Source of the DNA: an uncultured Sulfolobales archaeon
Lineage (GTDB): Archaea; Thermoproteota; Thermoprotei_A; Sulfolobales; Acidilobaceae
Length of the DNA stretch: 64,000 nucleotides
Assembly (NCBI GenBank): GCA_937921695.1
Contig: CAKZTZ010000006.1
Location: 19,448 to 83,447, forward strand
Reading direction: 5' to 3'
Under the pieces are notes generated by a model, which was not told where the DNA came from, did not search any database, and worked only from the letters and a program-made list of their open reading frames with translations. This document shows, piece after piece, positions 8,654-16,251 of the stretch (its first letter is position 1; each line of letters opens with the position of its first letter). Position numbers and translations under genes: made by a program.

Positions 8654-9802
8654 TTAGCTGGAGGGCTTTATTAGCTGGAGGGCCCTTAAGTTATATTGTC
8701 TAACGCTTTCAGGGATAGCCACGTACCCTTCAACGATGTTCTTGGGCTTCTGTCCTTCAGTGTTAATCCACTCTATGAACTTTTTAACAGCCTCAACTTT
8801 CTCAGGGCTATAAACCTTATAGAATATTAGGAATGAGAAGGAGGTTATGGGGTAAGAGTCTTTCCCCGGAGCGTAGACTATAGCCTCCCAAGCCTTGTTA
8901 AAGTCTTCTTCTAGACTCTGAGGCAGTAGGGGGTAGGCGTTTTCAGCGGCTTTCATCATAGCCTCAGGTGTAGCGTCTATAAATAAGCCTTCAGCATTCT
9001 TGACTAAAGCCGAGGGTAGATTCGCGAGGCGCGCATAGGCGTACTCTACATACCCTATGGAGTATGAGGTTCTACGGACGAGCTCGACAACGCCCTGGTT
9101 ACCTTTACCTCCAAGGCCCCTCCCAGTCTTGTCTACAGGCCACTCTATAGCTTTCTCCACGAGATCTTTAGTCCACACGTGCGGGGCAGCCTTGTGGAGG
9201 AATAGTGTGAACACGTGGGTCGTCCCGCTAGAGTCGGACCTGTGTACTGCTCTTATCTTCTCGTTGGGGAGTTTCAAGTCGGGGTTTAAGGCTTTAATGC
9301 GCGGGTCATCCCAGTACTCTATCTCACCCTTATATATTAAGGCTATAGTCTCGCCGTCAAGCTTGAGCCTCCCTTCAAGGCCTGGAATATTATAGGCCAT
9401 CACTACAGCTCCTAGTATTACAGGCATCTGGATAACCCCTTCAGGCCTCCCCCTAGCTTCAGCCCACCTACTAGTGGGTAGCGGAGGATCGCTCCCTGCG
9501 AAGTCTACAACTTTCTGCATAAACTGTGTTTGACCAGTGCCGCTACCTGTAGGGTTATATTCTATCCTAACGTTAGGGTATAATGCTGTGAACTCTTTAG
9601 CCCATTTATCTAGTTGAGGGTGTATGAACGTGGCCCCGGACCCTAAAAGAACCACTTGTCCCACCGGCTTTGTTTGAGTTTCCGTCGGCTTCGTTTCCTG
9701 CTTCGTTTCCTGGGTTTCCCACCCTCTCAAGGCCACTATGATAGCCGCCCCTATTATTACTAAGACTATGAGGGCCCCGGCCACTAGTTTAAGGTTTACC
9801 AA
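8654..9802 (-). CDS. pstS: Phosphate-binding protein PstS, membrane anchored
   Basis: A 382-residue substrate-binding protein. A hydrophobic N-terminal segment (about residues 4-26) acts as signal or anchor and is followed by a Thr/Gln/Lys/Glu-rich linker (29-48), the usual tether of archaeal binding proteins. GSGATFIHPQLDKW and YNPTGSGTGQTQFM form the phosphate-binding loops; RSDSSGTTHVFT is a further PstS hallmark. It captures phosphate outside the membrane and delivers it to PstCA. It is the first gene of the operon and diverges from the AbrB-PhoU regulator gene. Confidence 0.95.
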   Translation of the reverse strand: MVNLKLVAGALIVLVIIGAAIIVALRGWETQETKQETKPTETQTKPVGQVVLLGSGATFIHPQLDKWAKEFTALYPNVRIEYNPTGSGTGQTQFMQKVVDFAGSDPPLPTSRWAEARGRPEGVIQMPVILGAVVMAYNIPGLEGRLKLDGETIALIYKGEIEYWDDPRIKALNPDLKLPNEKIRAVHRSDSSGTTHVFTLFLHKAAPHVWTKDLVEKAIEWPVDKTGRGLGGKGNQGVVELVRRTSYSIGYVEYAYARLANLPSALVKNAEGLFIDATPEAMMKAAENAYPLLPQSLEEDFNKAWEAIVYAPGKDSYPITSFSFLIFYKVYSPEKVEAVKKFIEWINTEGQKPKNIVEGYVAIPESVRQYNLRALQLIKPSS

Positions 9803-9839
9803 CCCGGATTCTCACCTCACTTTAACGTGTCGGCTCCTC

Positions 9840-9905
9840 TGGCTATATTCATTGTCTAAAAACATCTATAGAGACCATGGAGGGGGGTGTAAAGGTTTAA
9901 ATCCT
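9840..9905. promoter_or_regulatory. Divergent promoter region between pstS and the AbrB-PhoU gene
   Basis: The 134-base spacer has a TATA-like gaatatag read on the minus strand (about 9842-9850), suited to pstS. On the plus strand gtttaaat (about 9895-9902) precedes the TTG start at 9937 by 35 bases. Both divergent genes concern phosphate, so shared control by the regulator encoded at 9937 is likely (inference). Confidence 0.4.
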
Positions 9906-9936
9906 CTTTCCCCCGGAATGTTCGTGGGGTTGGACT

Positions 9937-10956
9937 TTGGTTATTGTGCGTAGGGTTCAGCTTACTGGTAGAGCTACCTATATTATATCGCTGCCTAAGG
10001 AGTGGGCGAGGAGTATAGGTTTAACTAAGGGGTCCAGGGTTTTCGTGGAGATTCTCCCCGATAATAGTGTTAGGATTAAGCCTGAACCTAAATTGTCTAG
10101 TGTCAGGCTTAGCAAGCTTGTCGATTTAAGGGGTGGTTTAGACGTTAACGCTGCTATGCGGGAAGTCGTTTCAGCTTACATGTCGGGATATGAAACTTTC
10201 ACTATAGTGTTTGATGAAGGTAGTTTTGACATGTTTAAGAGCCTTAGGGCTCTACTTGAGTCGAAATTGTCTGGTTTAATACCTGTTGATGAGAAGGGGG
10301 ATAGGGTTATTTATAGGGTTGTGAGCGCCCCCAAACCCCTCTCGGTTAAAGACGCTACTTCATGGATGTATAGGCTTGTCAACGCTATGTTCTCGGATCT
10401 AGTTAAGGGGGTTAAGAGTGGAGACTCTAAATTCCTAGATTTTGTTATTGAGAGGGATGACCTTGTAGATAGAGCTTATTTCATGATTGTTAAGAATGTT
10501 ATAACAGTGCTCCTCGGAGGAGCCCCCCTTGAATCTATAGGTGTTACTTCCAACGCGGAAACCCTACACTACTATCACACTTTCAAAACCCTAGAGAGGG
10601 TGGCCGACCACCTAGCGGGCATGGCTAGGAGTTTCAAGGAGCTAGAGGCGGGTAGAGAAGTGCTCGAAGACCTAACAGTGTTCCTAGAGAAAAGTATGGA
10701 AGTATTCAGTGAAGCCTCTGAGAGCGTTATAAAACTCGACGTAGACAAAGCTAGGAGGGCGGCATCTAAAGCTGAAGCCCTTAAAGGGGAGTGGACCGGC
10801 TTATTCACACGTATAAAGTCGAGCGTCGGAGACTTCAACATAGACTCTATACTGTTAAGCCTAAACAGGTTAATAGCATATAGTATAGACCTGGCCGAGA
10901 TAGTCTACGATATTAACGCCACTAAGAGTGTCACGGAAACTATTTACGGCGACTAA
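9937..10956 (+). CDS. AbrB/SpoVT DNA-binding domain fused to PhoU domains
   Basis: The 339-residue protein begins with a swapped-hairpin AbrB domain (about 1-50: RRVQLTGRATYIISLPKEWA, then GLTKGSRVFVEI). Two PhoU-type helical repeats follow (about 110-330), including HTFKTLERVADHLAGMA. AbrB-PhoU fusions are common in archaea and are thought to repress phosphate-uptake genes. Placement divergent to pstSCAB-phoU supports that role here. The start is TTG and the coding begins within a few codons of the AbrB fold. It is convergent with the RNA-ligase-like gene three bases downstream. Confidence 0.88.
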   Translation: MVIVRRVQLTGRATYIISLPKEWARSIGLTKGSRVFVEILPDNSVRIKPEPKLSSVRLSKLVDLRGGLDVNAAMREVVSAYMSGYETFTIVFDEGSFDMFKSLRALLESKLSGLIPVDEKGDRVIYRVVSAPKPLSVKDATSWMYRLVNAMFSDLVKGVKSGDSKFLDFVIERDDLVDRAYFMIVKNVITVLLGGAPLESIGVTSNAETLHYYHTFKTLERVADHLAGMARSFKELEAGREVLEDLTVFLEKSMEVFSEASESVIKLDVDKARRAASKAEALKGEWTGLFTRIKSSVGDFNIDSILLSLNRLIAYSIDLAEIVYDINATKSVTETIYGD

Positions 10957-10959
10957 CCA

Positions 10960-12297
10960 CTACTCTAGAGATAACCTTATATCGTCCGCTAACCCTCTTA
11001 CTATAAGGCTTGCATCATCAACATGCCAGCCTTCCAGGATACTAGCTATGAGTATTCTTAAAGCTCTCCTATGTTTACCCTCACTCAGAGATTTTAACGT
11101 TGACGTTATAACGTCTGCCTTAACAGATTTACGCCTTAAAGTTTTCCTTAAAGACTCCTCTCTTTCCCTACTCTCCATAGCTTCTTTAAGGGCTTCCTCG
11201 AGCTTCATTAGGGCTTCTAGGGTCTCGTTTACAAGCTTCTCCCCAAGGGCTTCTTTTAGTTTCCCAATAACGGTTTCCGACTCTGAAGTTAAGAGTATGG
11301 CGAAAGACTTTGCATCCATGGCTTTCGAGGCTTTAATATAATCCTCGTAGAGTTCTGATTTAACCTCGTAGATTTCAGGGTGCTCCCTATCCCCCCTCCC
11401 CAAGTACCATAGGAATATTGAGGGGTACTCTACACTACTCCTACCGTAATCCACTATATCCCCGCCTATGCCCAGTATTCTCCCAGCTATACTCTCAACC
11501 CCCAGTTTATCAGCTATGCTGGAGGAAGCTAAGGGGTCTAAGAGCACCCCGTCAGGCTCCCTAGCTGCTATAAGTATGAGCCTATAGCTTTCAATATAAT
11601 CCATAGGCGGGGGGCCTCTAACTATGGTCGCAGGCTCCGGCCCCTCCACCATTAACGTTAAAGTCCACCCTTTAAACTCTCCAAGCCTATCCCATAAACC
11701 CATCTTATCGGAAACCCTCTCAGCAACAGCCACCACAGGGTTAATAGTTAACCCGTAATCCTCAACTTTAAGCTCCCCCCTAACAAAAGCCATATTATGG
11801 AGGGCGTAGCGTGTAGAGAAAGCCCACCTGCCAAGAGCAGGGTCCCAGTACAAGTTAACCTGCCACCCGTCAATCCTAGGTGTAACGAAACTAGGACTCC
11901 CCCCGGGAACCTCAACCCCCCTAACCCCAAGATCTAAAGCTCTATGGAGGGGGTAAGACGCGAGCGCAGGCTCCACGCTTGTAGCGTAGAATATTATCGT
12001 GCCCCCAGAATCTAAAGCGGCAGGAAAATACCTCTTAAAAGCCCTCCTACTCCAAGAATATATACACATCCTACCCCCTCCAGCATCACAACACCTCTCC
12101 TCAATAACCTGCCCAACAACATCCCTATAACGCCTCAGGAAAACCTCAAGCCTCCTAGTAGGGCTACCCAAAAGACTACTAGCAAAATAAATCTCATCCT
12201 CACTCAAATCCCTCCCACTAACCCAAGACTCGAAAACCCTCACAACCTCAAACAAGTAATTAGACACCAGCCAGACACCAGAAATAAACATCCACAA
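10960..12297 (-). CDS. RNA-ligase-like nucleotidyltransferase-fold protein with substituted motif I lysine
   Basis: A 445-residue protein I relate to the T4 Rnl1/Pab1020 RNA ligase fold. ALASYPLHRALDLGVRGVEV (about 111-130) matches the YPFPKFFNLGE lead of RNA ligases. Next comes the motif I region TPRIDGWQVNLYW (139-151), then AFSTRYAL, then motif III/IIIa-like WTLTLMVEGPEPATIVRG (211-228) with VLLIAARE-type sequence after it. Motif IV-like IFLWYLGRG and motif V-like IYEVKSELYEDY (K313) follow. The nucleotidyl-accepting Lys of KxDG is Arg (R141), so canonical adenylation should fail. The C-terminal third is charged and helical. The role is unknown; a pseudo-ligase or RNA-binding protein is possible. 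The ATG at 12297 is the upstream-most candidate start and a later one is possible. Confidence 0.55.
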   Translation of the reverse strand: MWMFISGVWLVSNYLFEVVRVFESWVSGRDLSEDEIYFASSLLGSPTRRLEVFLRRYRDVVGQVIEERCCDAGGGRMCIYSWSRRAFKRYFPAALDSGGTIIFYATSVEPALASYPLHRALDLGVRGVEVPGGSPSFVTPRIDGWQVNLYWDPALGRWAFSTRYALHNMAFVRGELKVEDYGLTINPVVAVAERVSDKMGLWDRLGEFKGWTLTLMVEGPEPATIVRGPPPMDYIESYRLILIAAREPDGVLLDPLASSSIADKLGVESIAGRILGIGGDIVDYGRSSVEYPSIFLWYLGRGDREHPEIYEVKSELYEDYIKASKAMDAKSFAILLTSESETVIGKLKEALGEKLVNETLEALMKLEEALKEAMESREREESLRKTLRRKSVKADVITSTLKSLSEGKHRRALRILIASILEGWHVDDASLIVRGLADDIRLSLE

Positions 12298-12384
12298 TAA
12301 AACTAAAAAACAGTAACAACGTTTACAACCATGACAACAACATAAACACCCTTATAAACTCTGGGAAGCCTAATAAATAACGGC

Positions 12385-12460
12385 AGCCGGGTCGTCTAGC
12401 GGCCAAGGATGCGGGGCTTTGGCCCCCGTGACCGGGGTTCGAATCCCCGCCCGGCTACCA
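12385..12460 (+). tRNA. tRNA-Gln (TTG anticodon), CCA encoded
   Basis: The cloverleaf folds fully. The acceptor stem is AGCCGGG paired with CCCGGCT and the anticodon stem is CGGGG with CCCCG. The anticodon loop is CTTTGGC (anticodon TTG) and the T arm is CGGGG-TTCGAAT-CCCCG. Discriminator A and CCA (12458-12460) are genomic. No intron is seen. A repeated structured element follows about 30-70 bases downstream. Confidence 0.95.
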
Positions 12461-12489
12461 TAATTAGGGGCAGTTCTCTTCATCGTATA

Positions 12490-12650
12490 AGCTTTGCCCG
12501 CCTTTATAGCCGTGGGGGCGGGCTAGATAGGAGCCCCGGTTTCGTTGAGGCTCGACAGTCATTCATGACGCCACAGTGATATATCACTGTGAATAAGGTG
12601 GAAGTCCCTGGAGAATAAATAAGCATTTAGAGACATGTGTTTCTATTTTA
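12490..12650 (+). repeat. Structured intergenic element, copy A
   Basis: The segment aligns with 34645-34815 over at least 125 bases from ctagat to gtttctat. It contains several hairpins: GCCCGCC...GGGCGGGC near 12496-12522, GAGCC/GGCTC (12531-12535 with 12549-12553), GTCA/TGAC (12558-12569), and a perfect 20-base palindrome at 12572-12591. A conserved tail, aaggtggaagtccctgga, ends near 12613. No protein is encoded. The strand is given by the alignment only. It could be a non-coding RNA gene or a non-autonomous mobile element remnant; the sequence does not decide. Confidence 0.6.
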
Positions 12651-12651
12651 T

Positions 12652-13482
12652 TCACCTGTATTCTATTTCTGTTTTCACTTGTTTTGCTGTTTCTTCTAGT
12701 TTTTTCCTTTGCTCGCTTTTTAGGCTTTTCTTTTCTATTATTATTTTTTGGGCTTTTTGGGGGTGTGTTTTCTCGATTGCTTGTCTTATTACGTGGTCTG
12801 GTACTCCCTCGTCTATTTGATGTCTTGATATTATGTGTCCTAGGCATGTTTCCATCTCTTCTAAATGTATTTTTGTAAACTTCTCTGGATAATGTGTTCC
12901 CCCTATTCCTGTTGTTGGGTTGCATTCTGGTGTTTTCTTAGATATTGCTTCCGCTACTGCTAGTGCCATGGCTATTCTGGCTCTCTCGTCGGTCCATTCT
13001 TTTTCTGTGCTTCCTATTTCTATGAATACTATGGGTTTGAATGGTCTTGTGGGGCCGTGGTGTGTGGCTTCTAGGGTTACATGGTATTCTTCTAGGCCCT
13101 GTTCTCGGGCTGTCTTGGCGTAGGATGTTAAGAGGGCTTTACTTAGTGCTGGGTAGGATGTTGATAGTTTGTAGGGTTCCCCTCCCCACGCTCTCCCTGT
13201 GGGGTTTCCTGTGTGGTGTACGCTTAGAGTTTTACGTCCGCTCTCAGCTCTATGCTTGGAAAGTACTATTATAGCTTCAGCTTCAGGGTCGGGGGTTTCA
13301 TCTAGGAACTCCATGTTTACAACGTCAACGTTAAAGCCAGCTATGACAACTTCGTCGGCGAAATAGCATTCAAGGGGGCCCGGGCATTTGCGGGGTTTCG
13401 CTTTAAGAACTTCTATTAAATGCTTGGAGGCTCCAGCCCCCGCCGGGTCTCCAGTGGAGTAGACTATGGAATATTTAGCCAT
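12652..13482 (-). CDS. dtdA: D-aminoacyl-tRNA deacylase, archaeal DTD2 type
   Basis: A 276-residue protein of the GEK1/DtdA family, which removes D-amino acids mischarged on tRNA. Family features are IVYSTGDPAGAGASKHL at the N-terminus, VHHTGN, the zinc/catalytic LEATHHGPT segment, VFIEIGSTEKEWTDERA, GIGGTHYPEKFT, and the RHQIDEG near the C-terminus. The C-terminal 40 residues are strongly basic (lysine-rich), probably for tRNA contact. It overlaps the Nudix gene start/stop by 8 bases, so both are co-transcribed on the minus strand. Its stop lies just beyond repeat element A. Confidence 0.93.
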   Translation of the reverse strand: MAKYSIVYSTGDPAGAGASKHLIEVLKAKPRKCPGPLECYFADEVVIAGFNVDVVNMEFLDETPDPEAEAIIVLSKHRAESGRKTLSVHHTGNPTGRAWGGEPYKLSTSYPALSKALLTSYAKTAREQGLEEYHVTLEATHHGPTRPFKPIVFIEIGSTEKEWTDERARIAMALAVAEAISKKTPECNPTTGIGGTHYPEKFTKIHLEEMETCLGHIISRHQIDEGVPDHVIRQAIEKTHPQKAQKIIIEKKSLKSEQRKKLEETAKQVKTEIEYR

Positions 13483-14005
13483 TGGAACCCCCCATTTTCA
13501 AGCCTAGTTTGAGGGAGGCCGCTAGTATTAACGTTATAGTTTTAATATCAGCTATCTCCCCCTCATATATCATTTCATAAGCCTTCCCTAAACTAAGCTC
13601 TACAACCCTCTCTATAACCTCATGGGCCTCCCTCCTAGGCTCACCCCTCCTAGGGTTCCAGGCTATGTAGAGTTTCATGTTTTCAGTAGAGTAGCCCGGG
13701 GACACGTAGCCCCCGCCTACATATTCAAGGTTGTCAGTTGTGAGGCCCGCCTCCTCCTCCAACTCTCTCAAAGCCGCATCTCTAGGATCTTCCCCAGGCT
13801 TCAAAGTCCCGGCTGGAGCCTCGAGGATCCATTTTCTAATAGTGGGCCTATACTGTTTAACGAGGAACACCTTTCCATCTCCTGTTAACGGTAGAACAGT
13901 CACACTATCCGGGAATATAACCCTATCAACTAGAACTTTAACGCCGTTAGGTAAAACTTCATATTCATACTCGAATAAAACCCTCCTCCCCCTACAAAGC
14001 CCCAC
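13475..14005 (-). CDS. Nudix hydrolase, ADP-ribose pyrophosphatase type
   Basis: A 176-residue Nudix protein. The Nudix box runs from GTLKPGEDPRDAALRELEEE (residues about 66-85) and continues AGL, with all catalytic Glu residues. The preceding KQYRPTIRKWILEAPAGTL and following VSPGYSTENMKLYIA are typical of ADP-ribose pyrophosphatases. It likely hydrolyses ADP-ribose or a related nucleoside diphosphate derivative. It lies upstream of dtdA with an 8-base overlap. An internal start is possible because the first ten residues are weakly conserved-looking. Confidence 0.88.
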   Translation of the reverse strand: MGLCRGRRVLFEYEYEVLPNGVKVLVDRVIFPDSVTVLPLTGDGKVFLVKQYRPTIRKWILEAPAGTLKPGEDPRDAALRELEEEAGLTTDNLEYVGGGYVSPGYSTENMKLYIAWNPRRGEPRREAHEVIERVVELSLGKAYEMIYEGEIADIKTITLILAASLKLGLKMGGSNG

Positions 14006-14090
14006 GACGGGCCACCAAAAGCCTTTGCGGGTTTTAAACTTATTAAGATTCCTAGGTAGCCACAGCTATAAGGATCCCCCCGGAGGGTCT

Positions 14091-14906
14091 ATGGTCTTGA
14101 AAAACCCTAACTATGAAGCTTGGATGCTAACCGTGGGTAATGAGCTACTCATAGGTAGAATTGTCAATACTAACGCTTCACAGCTTGGTAAAATGTTGAC
14201 GCTCATGGGCTTTAAAGTCTCAAGAGTCATAGTAGTTCCTGATGATATCGATGAGATAGTTGAGGAAGTTAGGAGGGCTATAGGTAGGGTTAGGCTTTTA
14301 GTAACTACAGGGGGTTTAGGGCCTACATATGATGACTTAACTTTAGAAGCTATAGCTAAAGCCCTCAATAGAGAGTTAAAGGTTAACCCTGAAGCTGAAG
14401 CAATGATCAGAGAATTCTACTCTAGAAGGGGCATGCCAATAACGAGGGAGAGGCTTAAAATGGCTTTCATGCCTGAAGGGGCTAGGGCTTTAAGGAACCC
14501 TAGAGGGGCGGCGCCTGGTTGCATAGTGGAGGAGGGTGGAACTATCATAGTCTCCCTCCCCGGAGTCCCTGAGGAGATGGAGGTGATGTTTAAGAGTGAG
14601 GCTTTCAAGATCCTTGAAGGGGTCTCCCCTAAAGTTTCCATAGTAGAGTGTTCGCTGGTAATCAAGGGGGTCCCAGAATCCACTATAGCCCCAGCCATAG
14701 AATCTACAGCTAGGAAATACCCTGAAATATATGTTAAAAGCCACCCCGTAGGCTTCGAACTAGGAGCTCCAGTGATAGATGTGAGAGTCCTAGCTTCAGA
14801 CAGCGATAGAGAGAGTGCGGAGGCAACAGCCTTAGAAGCTCTAGCATACGTGAAACGGGAGGCTGTGAAACTCGGGGGATACGCTGATGAAGCATATTGT
14901 GGTTAA
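14091..14906 (+). CDS. CinA/MoaB-like molybdopterin-binding-fold protein
   Basis: A 271-residue protein starting at ATG 14091. It has the N-terminal competence/damage-inducible CinA fold: TVGNELLIGRIVNTNASQLG, then VVPDDIDEI, the TTGGLGPTYDDLTLEAIA signature, and SLPGVPEEMEVMF. It ends after a GPPE-less C-terminal half containing EIYVKSHPVGFE. CinA-type proteins act as NMN deamidases or ADP-ribose pyrophosphatases; archaeal members of this length lack the separate deamidase domain, so the activity is uncertain. A longer frame extends upstream to 13731, but that part lies antisense to the Nudix gene and is not protein-like; ATG 14091 follows a ggaggg site. Confidence 0.82.
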   Translation: MVLKNPNYEAWMLTVGNELLIGRIVNTNASQLGKMLTLMGFKVSRVIVVPDDIDEIVEEVRRAIGRVRLLVTTGGLGPTYDDLTLEAIAKALNRELKVNPEAEAMIREFYSRRGMPITRERLKMAFMPEGARALRNPRGAAPGCIVEEGGTIIVSLPGVPEEMEVMFKSEAFKILEGVSPKVSIVECSLVIKGVPESTIAPAIESTARKYPEIYVKSHPVGFELGAPVIDVRVLASDSDRESAEATALEALAYVKREAVKLGGYADEAYCG

Positions 14907-15090
14907 ACATGTAATATTAACAGCTACAATAGCCTTTATAGGTACTGTTCTAGTATTCGCTGGGGGCAATATTAGAAGCCCTGTGACCTTATTAGGGCTG
15001 GCTGTCGTAGCAACTTCCCCCATAATCTCCTACATTATAACATACATATATTATAGGAAGCAGCTTAAGATTTCCTCAAAAGCCTCCTAA
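14887..15090 (+). CDS. Small two-helix membrane protein
   Basis: A 67-residue protein with two hydrophobic segments (about 8-27 and 33-55) and a basic C-terminus (YYRKQLKISSKAS). It starts 20 bases inside the end of the CinA-like gene, suggesting translational coupling. Its last 26 bases overlap the end of the convergent gene at 15065. I do not recognise the family. The hydropathy pattern and coupling make it plausible, but it is short. Confidence 0.5.
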   Translation: MKHIVVKHVILTATIAFIGTVLVFAGGNIRSPVTLLGLAVVATSPIISYIITYIYYRKQLKISSKAS

Positions 15091-15400
15091 TAAACCCTAA
15101 GAAACTCCCTTCACCCTTAGACTCGCTAGTAGACCATGCTATAGACCTGGCTTCTTCATCACTCATATAAGCGTACCTCCTAGCTATCTCATGCAGAGTT
15201 TCCAGTTCTTCATCGCTCGCATAGTCTAGAGGTATCCCTTGCCTCCCCCTCGACTCCCACTCCCCTATAAGCCTTTCCAGTATAGGTGAAACTTTAGAGT
15301 CCGAGTAGAAAGCAGCTTTAACCCACGGGCTCCTATTCTCATCTATGAGCTTTATTATGTCAGCTTTAACCTCTTCTCTCAAACCCCACACCAAAAACAA
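15065..15400 (-). CDS. Uncharacterised 111-residue helical protein
   Basis: A charged, largely helical protein (EEVKADIIKLIDENRSPWVK, DEELETLHEIARRYAYMSD) with a basic C-terminal FIRRLLRK. It has no Cys motif, membrane segment or known fold that I recognise. It is transcribed toward the small membrane gene and lies 55 bases beyond the SOD stop on the same strand, so it could be co-transcribed with sod. Reading-frame quality and composition support a real gene. Confidence 0.6.
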   Translation of the reverse strand: MFLVWGLREEVKADIIKLIDENRSPWVKAAFYSDSKVSPILERLIGEWESRGRQGIPLDYASDEELETLHEIARRYAYMSDEEARSIAWSTSESKGEGSFLGFIRRLLRKS

Positions 15401-15455
15401 GTTATGGCTCTCAGCGGTAATAGTATTAAATGGTTTAACTTGTCCATTAAAAGTT

Positions 15456-16112
15456 TTATGGCGTAGGTAGGGAGGGGTATATTAGGGGTTTAGCGAGGTT
15501 TACAGCCTTATTAAGCCTAGCCTCTACGTCATCCCAGTTTACTACGTTCCACCAGTTGTCCACATAGCTAGCCCTATCGTTCTTATACTGGAGGTAGTAA
15601 GCGTGCTCCCACACGTCTAAAACTAGTAGGGGCGCCATCCCAGCTGTCATGAGCAGGTTGTGTTTCTCAAGCTGGAGCACCCTTAACTCCCCAGTTAGAG
15701 GATCATATGTTAGGACAGCCCACCCAACCCCTTCAACAGTCTTAGCTGCCTGGCTGAACAAGCTCTTAAAGCCTTCGAAGCTGCCGAAGAACTTGTTGAT
15801 ATAATCTGCTGTTAGCCCTCCAGGCGCTCCTCCCCCCTTGCCTGGCGGGGCCATGTTAGGCCAGAATATAGTGTGCATTATGTGCCCTCCATAGTTGAAT
15901 GAGAAGTCTCTGAGTACAGCCCTCACATCTATTTGGATTTCACCTTTAAAGTGTCTCTCTATCTTCTCCAACGCAGCGTTAGCTCCTACAACGTAAGCGT
16001 TATGGTGTTTTGAATGGTGTAGCCTCATTATCTCCTCTATGATATAGGGTTCGAGAGCCTTATACGAGTATGGGAGTGGGGGTAGCTCGTACCTGGTATA
16101 TGAAACCATCAC
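15456..16112 (-). CDS. sod: Superoxide dismutase, Fe/Mn family
   Basis: A 218-residue enzyme with all metal ligands in place: His in LHHSKHHNAYV near 32, His in GGHIMHTIFWPNM near 82, and the DVWEHAYYLQYKNDRASYV motif with Asp and His near 170. GGAPGG precedes the second domain. It converts superoxide to peroxide and oxygen in the cytosol. The metal (Fe or Mn or cambialistic) is not settled by these motifs. Two Met codons begin the frame; MVSYTRYELPPLPY is the family-like N-terminus. It diverges from the electron-transfer flavoprotein operon. Confidence 0.96.
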   Translation of the reverse strand: MMVSYTRYELPPLPYSYKALEPYIIEEIMRLHHSKHHNAYVVGANAALEKIERHFKGEIQIDVRAVLRDFSFNYGGHIMHTIFWPNMAPPGKGGGAPGGLTADYINKFFGSFEGFKSLFSQAAKTVEGVGWAVLTYDPLTGELRVLQLEKHNLLMTAGMAPLLVLDVWEHAYYLQYKNDRASYVDNWWNVVNWDDVEARLNKAVNLAKPLIYPSLPTP

Positions 16113-16206
16113 CTTCCACCTCTATGCCTGGAGGGTGTAGCTTCGTCTGGAGTTTAAAACTCCAAGTATTAAGTTCTAGTTCTAATCCTCCTCTAACTTT
16201 ATAGTT

Positions 16207-16217
16207 AACTATTTAAA
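16207..16217 (+). promoter_or_regulatory. TATA box of the fixC-fixX-etfBA operon
   Basis: An actatttaaac stretch lies about 40 bases before the GTG at 16252. A ggtgat ribosome site at 16241-16246 fits a short leader. A second A/T run (cttatag, 16232) is too near the start for standard spacing. Confidence 0.4.
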
Positions 16218-16251
16218 CATGGTTAAAAACACTTATAGTTGGTGATTATAA

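Noticed and set aside
12385..12650. Integrated element at tRNA-Gln
   Set aside because: No duplicated tRNA 3' end, integrase or att-like repeat is visible; only the two-copy element lies nearby.
13731..14090. Long N-terminal extension of the CinA-like frame
   Set aside because: It lies antisense to the Nudix gene, has serine-rich low-information composition, and the family N-terminus begins at 14091.
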